Below, in pieces: positions 53,023 through 61,401 of a stretch of DNA of 64,000 nt. Under the pieces are notes generated by a model. The model saw only the letters and a list, made by a program, of their open reading frames with translations, was not told the DNA's origin and ran no database searches. The position numbers were made by a program, and so were the translations under genes. The stretch spans positions 123,546 to 187,545 of the forward strand of contig NZ_JBNDNA010000008.1 of assembly GCF_049856175.1 (NCBI RefSeq). The letters are read 5' to 3'. Each line of letters starts with the position of its first letter. The stretch's first letter is position 1. Origin of the DNA: JB111 sp049856175 (GTDB taxonomy: Bacteria; Actinomycetota; Actinomycetes; Actinomycetales; Actinomycetaceae).

Positions 53023-55739
53023 GGCGCGCCCATCCGTCCGCCGCCCAGCGCACGCTCGGCCCACCGCCCGATCCTTGCGCGCTCCACCTTCGCGTTGTGC
53101 CGCACGTCGGTGGGGAGCTCGGGGACCCTGAGCACCGCAGCGACGTCGCGGCCGCACCTCGCCCCGACGGCGGAGCGCACGGCCCGCGTGAGTCCGGGCG
53201 TGGCGAGCGAAGGTTGAGCGGCGGACCGCGGGTCGACCTGCGGGTCGGTCTCGAGGACGACGACCACCTGCTGCGCCCCGTCCGGGCCGACGCCGACCGC
53301 GGCCGCGCGACGCACGCCCCGCACGGCCTGTGCGGCGTGCTCGATCGCCACGGGCGTCACGACGCCGTGAGCCGTGCGGACGACGTGCCCGAGGCGCCCC
53401 TCGATCCACAGGCGTCCGGCGGAGTCGAGGTGCCCGACGTCGCCGGTGCGGTGCCAGCCCGGGTGGTCGGCGCTCGCGGCCTGGGTGGCCCACAGGCGGT
53501 CGTAGGTGCGCTTGAGGTGCGGACCGGTGACGAGGACCTCTCCGGTGACGCCGGGGGCCGACGTCGCCTCGCCGGTGGCCCGGCCGTCGGCGTCGAGCCC
53601 GGCGATCCGGACCCGTGCCCCGCTCGCGGGTAGGCCCACGCACGTCCCCCCGCCCGCACCGACGACCAGGTCCTCTCGGGCGGCGTCGTCGGCCGCGGCA
53701 CGGATGCCGTCGAGGTCGATGTCGGTGACCGGGAGCATCTCCGTCATGCCGTACGGGGTGTGCGCGGCGGCCGCGGGCATGATGCGGCCCACCTCGGCGA
53801 GCAGCTCGGGCGCGATCGGGGCGCCGGCGGAGAGGAAGAGTCCCACGCGTGCGAGCGCACCGCGACGTTCGTCGTCGAGCTCGTCGGCCGTCCGGAGCAC
53901 GTTGACCAGCGCCGACGGCGACGTGAAGACCGCAGTGGCCTCGCCCGCGGCGACCGCGTCGGCCAGGGCCGAGGCCGTGAGCGTGGCCGGCGCGGTGACG
54001 TCCATGTCCGGCGTGACCGCGAGCGAGCCCAGGGCGGTGCCGATGAGGGCGAACGGCGCGAAGCCTGCCACGAACGAGGATCCGGGGCCGAGGTCGTAGG
54101 TCGCGGCAAGCGCGTCCCGCATGGCGGCGAGGCGGCGGTGGCTGTAGACGACCCCCTTGGCGGGGCCGGTCGAGCCGGAGGTGAACAGGATCGCGGCGTC
54201 GTCGTCCGGGTCCGGACCCGCGGGCGGGGTCGCGCCGGTCCGCTCGAGGTGCGCGCCACGTGCGACGAGGTCGTCGACGGTGGTCTCCGCACCGAGGGCA
54301 CGTGCCCGCGCCTGTCCGGGCGCGGCGGCGACGCGGCGGCCCGGCCAGCGCAGGAGCCGCGCGCCGACCAGTCCGCGCTCGATGCCGACGACGACGCTCG
54401 GGTCGGCGCCGCGCAGCGCCCGGCTCATGCCGCGCAGGCCGAGCCCCTGGTCGGCGAGGACGACGACGGCGCCCAGGCGCAGGCAGGCGAACAGCGCGGT
54501 GGTGAGCTCGACCCCCGGCGTGATGAGCAGGCTGACGCGTTGCCCCGGCCGGACGCCGAGGTCGTGGAGCCCGAGGGCCAGGTGGCGGGCCCGCGCGGCG
54601 AGCTCGCGCCAGCTCACCGTGTCGGTGCCGTCGGCGGACAGTGCGACCACGGCGGCGGCGTCGCTGTCGGCGTTGTCCTCGAGGACCGCGCTGAGCGGGC
54701 GGTAGGGGGCCGGTCGGTCCGCGGCGGTGGGTCCCTCGGTGGCGCCCGCGTCGGGTGTGCGTCCCTCGGTGGCGCCCGCGTCGGGTGTGCGTCCGCCGGC
54801 CCGGTGCCGGGGTCCGTGCGTCTCGTCCGTGTCGGCGAAGGTCTCGCCCAACCAACGCACGACGGTGCCGGCGACGTCGGCGTCCTCGGGCAGCAGGTGG
54901 CCCGCTCCCTCGAACCGGTGGACGTCGGCGTGCGGCAGGCGGGCGAGCAGGTCGCGCAGGTAGCGTTCCAGGAACACGGGGTCTCGCGGTCCCCACATCA
55001 CGAGCGCCGGCACGTGCAGCCGTGCGGTGCCCTCGGCGATCCGGGCGAGCGCGGGGTGGCTCGGGTGGTCGGGGGACGCGGGGATGTCGGCGACGAAGTC
55101 GGCGATCGCGCGCCGGTCGGCGGCGCGGCGGTAGGGCGCGCGGTAGGCGCGGCGGACGTCCGTCGTCAGCCCGGGACCGGCCAGGGCGAGCGTGGCGTCG
55201 AGAAAGGCGGTGGTCCCGCTCGTGGCCCATCCGTGCACCGCCGGGTGACCGGCCAGGCGAAGCAGCCCGGGGATCGGCGTGGCGCCGTCGTGGTGGACGG
55301 CGGTGTTCATGACCACGACCCCGGCGAGCAGCTCGGGGTGCTCGGTGGCCCACCCCAGCGAGACGACCCCGCCCCAGTCGTGCCCAACGGTGACGACCGG
55401 CGCGGTCAGACCGAGCTGGTCGGTGAGTGCGCCGAGGTCCGCCACGCGCTCGGCCAGGCGTCGCCGACGCCCGTCCCGCGGCGAGTACCCCATGCCGGGC
55501 TGATCCACGGCGATCACCCGCCACCCGGCGCCGGCCCCCGCGTGCAGGAGTTCCCGCCACAGGTAGGACCAGGTGGGGTTCCCGTGGACGGCGAGCAGCG
55601 TCCCGCGCGCCGGTGCGACGAGGTCCGCCTCGTTGTCGAGCAGGTGCCAGGTGGTCGGCCGGTCTCGGCCGCCGGCCACGGTGACGTGGCGGCTCCACCG
55701 CTGGTCGAGGCCGGACAGACCCGGCGGCGGGCCCGTCAC
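53019..55739 (-). CDS. oleBC: OleBC fusion: beta-lactone decarboxylase and beta-lactone synthetase
   Basis: This is a 906-residue fusion. Residues 1-300 are an alpha/beta hydrolase of the haloalkane dehalogenase type, with nucleophile Asp121 in GHDWGG and His281 in GAGHLLPED (OleB). A linker (about 303-341) contains a 30-bp duplicated repeat. Residues 345-906 are an AMP-forming ligase with P-loop TSGSTGPAKG (520-529), a WHRTGDVGH motif and a C-terminal NAKVERARI (OleC). OleC closes the beta-hydroxy acid to a beta-lactone and OleB releases CO2 and the olefin. Such fusions are known in actinobacteria such as Micrococcus. The gene is coupled to oleA and oleD by GTGA-type overlaps. Confidence 0.93.
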   Translation of the reverse strand: MTGPPPGLSGLDQRWSRHVTVAGGRDRPTTWHLLDNEADLVAPARGTLLAVHGNPTWSYLWRELLHAGAGAGWRVIAVDQPGMGYSPRDGRRRRLAERVADLGALTDQLGLTAPVVTVGHDWGGVVSLGWATEHPELLAGVVVMNTAVHHDGATPIPGLLRLAGHPAVHGWATSGTTAFLDATLALAGPGLTTDVRRAYRAPYRRAADRRAIADFVADIPASPDHPSHPALARIAEGTARLHVPALVMWGPRDPVFLERYLRDLLARLPHADVHRFEGAGHLLPEDADVAGTVVRWLGETFADTDETHGPRHRAGGRTPDAGATEGRTPDAGATEGPTAADRPAPYRPLSAVLEDNADSDAAAVVALSADGTDTVSWRELAARARHLALGLHDLGVRPGQRVSLLITPGVELTTALFACLRLGAVVVLADQGLGLRGMSRALRGADPSVVVGIERGLVGARLLRWPGRRVAAAPGQARARALGAETTVDDLVARGAHLERTGATPPAGPDPDDDAAILFTSGSTGPAKGVVYSHRRLAAMRDALAATYDLGPGSSFVAGFAPFALIGTALGSLAVTPDMDVTAPATLTASALADAVAAGEATAVFTSPSALVNVLRTADELDDERRGALARVGLFLSAGAPIAPELLAEVGRIMPAAAAHTPYGMTEMLPVTDIDLDGIRAAADDAAREDLVVGAGGGTCVGLPASGARVRIAGLDADGRATGEATSAPGVTGEVLVTGPHLKRTYDRLWATQAASADHPGWHRTGDVGHLDSAGRLWIEGRLGHVVRTAHGVVTPVAIEHAAQAVRGVRRAAAVGVGPDGAQQVVVVLETDPQVDPRSAAQPSLATPGLTRAVRSAVGARCGRDVAAVLRVPELPTDVRHNAKVERARIGRWAERALGGGRMGAP
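54731..54790. repeat. 30-bp perfect duplication in OleBC linker
   Basis: 54731-54760 and 54761-54790 are identical and encode two copies of a 10-residue GRTPDAGATE-type unit. Confidence 0.95.
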
Positions 55740-56770
55740 CAGGCGAGCTCGAGCATGGCGGTGTTGAGGCCGGAGCCCACGCCCATGCACAGCACGCGGT
55801 CGCCCGTCTCGAGGCTCTCGGCCTGGGCGGCCAGGGTCATCGGCAGGGAGGCCGGCCCGACGTTGCCCCAGTGGGAGAAGGTGATCGGCACGCGGTCGGC
55901 GGGCAGGTCGATCGCATCGATGACCGCCCTGGTGTAGGGGGTGGAGATCTGGTGCGTGACGTAGCGGTCCATGTCGGTCCAGTCGAAGCCGGCACCGTTG
56001 TGGGCCTCCCGCCAGGCGTCCGTCACGAGGGCGAGCCCGCCGTCGAGCAGACCCTTCGTGTCGGTGAACATCCCGTCGAGGTCCCCCACGCACAGCTCGT
56101 GGTGCTCGGTGCCGGCGCGGCTCACGCCCCCGACCACGCGGTGGCTGCCGGGGTGCCGCCCCGCGGGACCGAGCACGGCTGCCGCGGCGCCGGCGCCCAG
56201 CGTGAGGGACGCGAACTCGCGGCTGTAGTCCTCGCGCGTGGCGTCGGACCGGCCGAGCCGCTCGATCGTCGTCCGCTGCGTCTCGCGCGGATCCTCGCTG
56301 TTGACGATGACGGCGTACTCGATCTGGCCGGAGTCGATCATGGTGGCGGCCAGCATCATTCCGTTGACGAACCCGAGGCACGCGTTCGCGAGGTCGAAGT
56401 TCAGCGCCGAGCTCGGCAGCGACAGCCCGTGGTGGATCCGGACCGCGACCGAGGGCTCGAGGTGGGTGCGGGTGACCGAGGTGTTGACGAGGAGCCCGAC
56501 CCGCGACGCGTCGACGCCGGCGTCCGCGAGTGCCTTCGCGCCGGCCTCGATCGCCGGGTCGTCGAACCTCGTGCCGGGCTCCCACCAGCGCCGTTCGACC
56601 ACGCCGGAGACACGCTCGAGCATGTGGTCCGGGATGCGCAGGCGCCGGCGCGTGTCGGCCAGCCGGTCCTCGAAATCGGTCGACGGCACCCGCACCGGGG
56701 CCTCGATGTGCGTCACCGACAGCACCGCGGTGTCGCGGTACCGAAAGCTCGCATTTCCTACGTCCGTCAC
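55736..56770 (-). CDS. oleA: OleA, 3-oxoacyl-ACP synthase III-like condensing enzyme
   Basis: OleA joins two fatty acyl-CoAs head to head. The 344-residue thiolase-fold protein has Cys131, Glu105, His273 and Asn303. These sit 12 residues before the Cys143, Glu117, His285 and Asn315 that I recall for Xanthomonas OleA, a constant offset that supports orthology over FabH. The GTG start at 56770 keeps the conserved GNASFRY opening; a TAGGTT box ends 6 nt upstream. It heads the oleA-oleBC-oleD operon. Confidence 0.92.
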   Translation of the reverse strand: MTDVGNASFRYRDTAVLSVTHIEAPVRVPSTDFEDRLADTRRRLRIPDHMLERVSGVVERRWWEPGTRFDDPAIEAGAKALADAGVDASRVGLLVNTSVTRTHLEPSVAVRIHHGLSLPSSALNFDLANACLGFVNGMMLAATMIDSGQIEYAVIVNSEDPRETQRTTIERLGRSDATREDYSREFASLTLGAGAAAAVLGPAGRHPGSHRVVGGVSRAGTEHHELCVGDLDGMFTDTKGLLDGGLALVTDAWREAHNGAGFDWTDMDRYVTHQISTPYTRAVIDAIDLPADRVPITFSHWGNVGPASLPMTLAAQAESLETGDRVLCMGVGSGLNTAMLELAW

Positions 56771-56776
56771 CTCCCA

Positions 56777-56782
56777 AACCTA
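56777..56782 (-). promoter_or_regulatory. -10 box TAGGTT, leaderless start of oleA
   Basis: TAGGTT on the minus strand ends 6 nt before the GTG at 56770. GGGAG directly abuts the start codon and is too close to serve as a ribosome binding site. Confidence 0.55.
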
Positions 56783-56888
56783 ATCGGGCACCGCCGGTCC
56801 CGCAGGTCGGACCGCTCTCGGCGAACACCGCTTGCGCCGGCGCGGGCGGTGCGCCAGGTATCCGGCGTGTCACCGGGGCGCATCGCCC

Positions 56889-58472
56889 TCAGCCCCGCGC
56901 GTCGGCCAGGTCCGCGAGGTGCTCGGCGAGCTCGCCGTAGCCGCGAAGGAGGTCCAGGGTCCGGCCGCGCACGCGCGCATAGGTCGCGCGGTCCGCTTCC
57001 GGGACCTCGACGGCCTCGTCGGCCCCGCCGGCGGGGGCCACCTGCGCGAGCGCGCCCGTCAGGTCGTCCGCCCGGCCGGTCGCCAGGAGCGCGAGCGCGA
57101 CCGATCCCAGGGCGGATCCCTCGGCGTCGTCGGTGGGGACCAGGGGTCGCCCGAGGGCCGCGGCCATGACGCCGCGCCAGAGTCCGGACCGGAAGACCCC
57201 GCCCGTGCACCGCACCTCGGTGACCGGGGTGACGCCGTCGAGCACGTCGACGAGGTCCGCCATCTGCAGGCACACGCCCTCCAGGGCGGCGCGCATGAAG
57301 TGCTCCCGGCCGTGCGCGTGCCGTACGCCCAGGTAGGAGCCGGAGAGATCGGGGTCCCACAGGGGCGCCCGCTCCCCCAGCAGGTAGGGCAGCATGACGA
57401 GGCCGTCGCTGCCTGGCGGCGCCTGGGCGGCGAGCGCGAGGGCCTCGGCGTCTCGGGCCGTGCCGTCGGCCTGCGGGAGGAAGGTCTCGGCCGCCCAGCG
57501 CATGACCAGGCCGCCGTTGCTCACGGCGCCGCCGAGCACCCACGCGTCGTCGGTCAGCGCGTAGCAGAACAGCCGGCCGCGGGAGTCCGTGCGCGGCTCC
57601 GGCACGACCGTGCGCACCGCGCCGCTCGTGCCGATCGACATGCCGGCGACGCCGGGGGCGATCGCTCCCGTCCCCAGGTTGCCGAGCGGGCCGTCGGTGG
57701 CGCCCGAGTTGACCGGCAGGCCCGACGGTAGCCCGGTCCGGTCCGCGGCTGCGGACGAGAGCTCGAGCAGGGCCGTCGTGGGCAGGATGTCCGGCAGCTG
57801 CTCGCGGGACACGCCGGCGAGATCGAGCGATCCGGGCGACCAGTCACGAGCAGCCAGGTCGACCAGGCCGGAGGCCGACGCCGTGGACAGCTCGGTGACG
57901 ACCCGGCCCGTGAGGTGGAGCAGGACGAGGTCCTTGAGCCCGATCCAGTGGCGGGCGGCGTGCAGCGTGGACCGGTCGTGGCGGCCGAACCACATGAGCT
58001 TGGTCAGGGGGCTCATGGGGTGGACGGGCGTGCCCGAGCGCTCGAGCAGCTCGGTGGCGCGCCCCTGCGCGCGCAGCTCGGCGGCCTCGGCGTGCGCGCG
58101 GGTGTCCGCCCACGTGATGAGCTCGGTGACGGGTCGCAGCTCGGCGTCCATGCCGATCAGCCCGTGCATGGCGGTGCCGACCCCGAGGACCTCCAGCTCG
58201 CCGGTGGCACCGGTGGGGCGCGCACGGGAGGCGCCGCCGGCGCTCCGGGAGCTGCCGGCGCCTCCGCCGCGGTCACCCACGGCCCGGGCCACCTCGGCGA
58301 GCACGGTGTCGACGGCGGCGAGGACGGCCGACGGGTCCTGCACCTGCCACCGGGGCCGCGGCGCGTCGAGCCGATACTCGGCGTTGGCGGACGTGCGCCA
58401 TCCGGACGCGGTGTCCACGGCCACCGCCTTCGCCGCCGTCGTGCCGACGTCGAGTCCGACGATCACGCCCAC
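56889..58472 (-). CDS. gntK: gluconokinase (FGGY family)
   Basis: This 527-residue FGGY carbohydrate kinase begins VIVGLDVGTTAAKAV. The stretch TWADTRAHAEA followed by RSGTPVHPMSPLTKLMWF (147-160) is the gluconokinase signature of the Bacillus GntK type. ATP-site motifs include GTSGAVRT and GGVFRSGLWRG. A Gly/Ala/Ser-rich insertion (about 68-92) looks like lineage-specific padding. It is the last gene of the uxaC-uxuB-kinase operon; the start (GTG 58472 with AGGGG 9 nt upstream) overlaps the reductase stop. It would make 6-phosphogluconate. Confidence 0.9.
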   Translation of the reverse strand: MGVIVGLDVGTTAAKAVAVDTASGWRTSANAEYRLDAPRPRWQVQDPSAVLAAVDTVLAEVARAVGDRGGGAGSSRSAGGASRARPTGATGELEVLGVGTAMHGLIGMDAELRPVTELITWADTRAHAEAAELRAQGRATELLERSGTPVHPMSPLTKLMWFGRHDRSTLHAARHWIGLKDLVLLHLTGRVVTELSTASASGLVDLAARDWSPGSLDLAGVSREQLPDILPTTALLELSSAAADRTGLPSGLPVNSGATDGPLGNLGTGAIAPGVAGMSIGTSGAVRTVVPEPRTDSRGRLFCYALTDDAWVLGGAVSNGGLVMRWAAETFLPQADGTARDAEALALAAQAPPGSDGLVMLPYLLGERAPLWDPDLSGSYLGVRHAHGREHFMRAALEGVCLQMADLVDVLDGVTPVTEVRCTGGVFRSGLWRGVMAAALGRPLVPTDDAEGSALGSVALALLATGRADDLTGALAQVAPAGGADEAVEVPEADRATYARVRGRTLDLLRGYGELAEHLADLADARG

Positions 58473-59875
58473 GGCTGCGGACCCCTGCCCGCGGAGGTGT
58501 CTCCCGGGCCGCCCGGCACCTCGAACGCGTCGAGTCGATCGACGACGGCGTCGCGCAGCTCCTCGTCGCCCGCGAGCTCCGGCACCAGCTCGCCGAGGAC
58601 CGCGGCCACGGCCTCGCCGGCCGACCCGGCGGCCAGGGACCGCCAGCGGTCCCCCTGGACATCGTTGACGGGGACGCCGCAGCCGCGCAGGTGCGTGATC
58701 CAGGCCGCCAGCGCCACGACGACCCCGGCGGGCAGCCGACGGGCCGACCGCGCGGCCCGCAGCACGGGGACGTGGCGGACGGGGAGCTTCTGGGAGCCGT
58801 CCATCGCGATCCGCGCGAGCGAGTCGCGCATGCGGGGGTTGGCGAAGCGTCCCCGGAGCGCCTCGCGGTAGGCGTCGAGCTCGTCGGCGGGGAGCTCGAG
58901 GATCGGCGCGGCGTCGTCCCAGAGCTGCTCGACCCACGCCCGGACGCGGGAGTCGTCGAAGGCCTGGTCGACCCGCTCGTGCCCGAGGACCGGACCGGCG
59001 TAGGCCATGAGCGAGTGTGCGCCGTTGAGCAGCAGCAGCTTGCGCCGCTCGTAGGGCTCGACGTCGTCGACGAGCGTCGCTCCGGCCTCCTCCCAGCGGG
59101 GCCGGCCGGCCGGGAAGGACCCGGCGACGACCCACTCGCTGAACGGCTCCGTCGTCACCGGGGAGCTGTCGGCCACGCCGAGCTCGCGCTCGACGAGGGC
59201 CGCGTCGTCGTCGGTGGCGGCGGGGGTGATGCGGTCGACCATGGAGCCCGCGAAGTCGACGTCGTCGGTCGTGGCGGGGTCCGCGCCGACCGCGGCGAGC
59301 AGGTCCGTGACGACCCGGCGCAGGACCTCACCGTTGTGCGGGAGGTTGTCGCAGGACAGCAGGGTGATCGGCCCGGCGGCCGCGGCGCGGCGGGCCAGCA
59401 GGCCGGACGCGAGGCGCGCGGGCGCGGTGGTCACCGGGGCGGTCGGGTCCGCGCGCAGTGCCTCGACGTCGGCGGCCACGCCCTCGTGGGCGAGGTCGAG
59501 CCCGCCGTCGGGGCCGCGCAGGTAGCCGGCCTCCGTGACGGTGAGGGTGACGACGGCGACCGCGGGGTCCCGCAGGTACCCGAGCCAGGCCTCGTGCTCG
59601 GTCGACCCGTGGACGGCACTGATCGAGCCGACGATCTCCAGCTCGTCCCGCTCGGGGCCCCGGGTCACGAGCGTGTACAGACCCTCCTGCGGGCCGAGCG
59701 CCTCGGCCGCCGCGGGGTTGCGTCCGGTGAACGCGGCGTACCCCCAGTCCGCGGCGTCCGGGCTGTGCTCGGTGTACCAGGCCTGGTGGGCACGGAAGAA
59801 GTTCCCCAGGCCCACGTGCACGAGCCGGATGGGGGCGGCCGGCCGGTCCGGGCCGCGGGAGAGCCGGTCAGTCAC
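58463..59875 (-). CDS. mannitol dehydrogenase-family oxidoreductase, UxuB-type fructuronate reductase
   Basis: This 470-residue long-chain dehydrogenase has an N-terminal Rossmann segment IRLVHVGLGNFFRAHQAWY and the catalytic pattern Lys279-x4-Asn284-x2-His287 (RRKLLLLNGAHS). The family includes mannitol 2-dehydrogenase, fructuronate reductase (UxuB), tagaturonate reductase and arabinitol dehydrogenase. Coupling to uxaC by a GTGA overlap favours UxuB, giving D-mannonate from D-fructuronate. Sequence alone does not separate these options. Confidence 0.85.
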   Translation of the reverse strand: MTDRLSRGPDRPAAPIRLVHVGLGNFFRAHQAWYTEHSPDAADWGYAAFTGRNPAAAEALGPQEGLYTLVTRGPERDELEIVGSISAVHGSTEHEAWLGYLRDPAVAVVTLTVTEAGYLRGPDGGLDLAHEGVAADVEALRADPTAPVTTAPARLASGLLARRAAAAGPITLLSCDNLPHNGEVLRRVVTDLLAAVGADPATTDDVDFAGSMVDRITPAATDDDAALVERELGVADSSPVTTEPFSEWVVAGSFPAGRPRWEEAGATLVDDVEPYERRKLLLLNGAHSLMAYAGPVLGHERVDQAFDDSRVRAWVEQLWDDAAPILELPADELDAYREALRGRFANPRMRDSLARIAMDGSQKLPVRHVPVLRAARSARRLPAGVVVALAAWITHLRGCGVPVNDVQGDRWRSLAAGSAGEAVAAVLGELVPELAGDEELRDAVVDRLDAFEVPGGPGDTSAGRGPQPWA

Positions 59876-61305
59876 AGCTTGAACACCTGCTTCGGGATCG
59901 TCGTCACGAGGTCGAGAGCGGTCGCCGCAGCCTCCTCCTCCGTGAGCCGGTGGGTGGCCACGAGCTCGGCGAGGTAGGCGGCGTCGAGCCGGCGGGACAT
60001 GTCGTGCCGGGTGGGGATGGACAGGAACGCGCGCGTGTCGTCGATGAACCCGGACGTGCGGTAGAAGCCGGCCGTCTCGGTGACGGCGCCGCGGAACCGG
60101 CGGATCGCCTCGGGTGCGTCGATGAACCACCACGGTACGCCCGCGTAGAAGGACCGGTAGAAGCCGGCGAGGGGGGCGACCTCGCGGGAGTACACCGTCT
60201 CGTCGATGGTGAACAGCACGAGGTGGAGGTTCGGGTGGTTGCCGTAGCGGCCCAGGAGCGGGCGCAGGGAGTCGGTGACCTCGACGGAGACCGGGATGTC
60301 GGAGCCGACGTCGTGCCCGTGCGCGGCGAGGTTGTCCGGGTCGTGGTCGCGGCGGACGCCGGGGTGCAGGGTCATGACGAGGCCGTCCTCGGTGGCCATG
60401 CGGGCGGTCTCGCTCATCATGTGCCGGCGGAACGCCACGGACTCGTCGGTGGATGCCTCGCCGCGCAGTGCGGCGGCGTAGATGCGGCTCCCTTCGGTCT
60501 CGGACAGGGGCTCGGTGCCGAGGTCGAGGTGGGAGTGGTCCGAGGAGACCGCCCCGTGGTCCTTGAAGTATCGGCGGCGGGCCTCGATCGCGGCGACGTA
60601 GCCGGCGTAGGACCCGGTGTCGATGTCGGCCACCTCGCCCAACGAACGGGCGAGCCCCGGCCAGTCCGGGCGGCCGAGCTCGAGGAACCGGTCCGGCCGG
60701 AACGTGGGGACCACGCGGCCCGTGAAGCTCTCGTCCTCGGCGAGGGCACGGTGCGCCGCGAGGTCGTCGAGCGGGTCGTCCGTGGTCGCCAGCACCTCGA
60801 TGCCGAAGCGGTCGAACAGCGCGCGCGGCCGGAACGCCGGGGTCGTCAGGGCCTCGGCGATCTGGTCGTAGAGCGCGTCGGCGGTGGCGGCGGACGGGGC
60901 CGCGGTGATCCCGAAGACGTCGGCGAACGTGGTGTCGAACCAGTACTTCACCGGTGTGCCGCGGAAGAGGTGGTAGTTCTCGCACAGGATGCGCCACGCC
61001 TTGCGGGCGGCCGCCTCGTCGAGCTCGACCGGCCCGTCCGGGCCGCGCCCGAGGTCGGCCAGGTCGGCGCCGTTCGCGTGCAGCAGACGCAGCACGTAGT
61101 GGTCCGGGACGATGAGCAGCGACGCCGGGTCGGGGAAGGGTTCGTCGTCGACCAGCCACGCGGGCGGCACGTGGCTGTGCGGGGAGATGATCGGGAGGTC
61201 CTTCGTGGCGTCGTACAGGCGCCGGGCGACGTCCCGCAGAGCCGGCTCGGCGGGGAGCAGTCGGTCGGGATGCGCAAGCTGAGAGGGGTGGGCGTCGTCG
61301 CTCAT
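59872..61305 (-). CDS. uxaC: glucuronate (uronate) isomerase
   Basis: UxaC interconverts D-glucuronate with D-fructuronate, and D-galacturonate with D-tagaturonate. The 477-residue protein has the metal-binding SPHSHVPPAW (His43, His45) near the N terminus, YWFDTTFADVFGI, and HLDLGTEPLSE, typical for the family. It is the first gene of the operon; a weak GACGAT box ends 6 nt before its ATG. The divergent LarA-like gene starts 97 bp away. Confidence 0.95.
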   Translation of the reverse strand: MSDDAHPSQLAHPDRLLPAEPALRDVARRLYDATKDLPIISPHSHVPPAWLVDDEPFPDPASLLIVPDHYVLRLLHANGADLADLGRGPDGPVELDEAAARKAWRILCENYHLFRGTPVKYWFDTTFADVFGITAAPSAATADALYDQIAEALTTPAFRPRALFDRFGIEVLATTDDPLDDLAAHRALAEDESFTGRVVPTFRPDRFLELGRPDWPGLARSLGEVADIDTGSYAGYVAAIEARRRYFKDHGAVSSDHSHLDLGTEPLSETEGSRIYAAALRGEASTDESVAFRRHMMSETARMATEDGLVMTLHPGVRRDHDPDNLAAHGHDVGSDIPVSVEVTDSLRPLLGRYGNHPNLHLVLFTIDETVYSREVAPLAGFYRSFYAGVPWWFIDAPEAIRRFRGAVTETAGFYRTSGFIDDTRAFLSIPTRHDMSRRLDAAYLAELVATHRLTEEEAAATALDLVTTIPKQVFKL

Positions 61306-61344
61306 GGGCTCATCGTCCCGAAGGCGCCCGGGACGGCCACCACG

Positions 61345-61362
61345 TTGCCAACCCTTGCCAAC
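61345..61362. promoter_or_regulatory. candidate operator, TTGCCAAC direct repeat
   Basis: TTGCCAAC occurs at 61345-61352 and 61355-61362, exactly one helical turn apart, in the 96-bp divergent promoter region of uxaC and the LarA-like gene. It is a candidate site for an unlinked regulator. Confidence 0.45.
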
Positions 61363-61401
61363 AGGTGGCTGCGCGAGTCACTTCCCGTCATGCTCTGTGC
61401 C

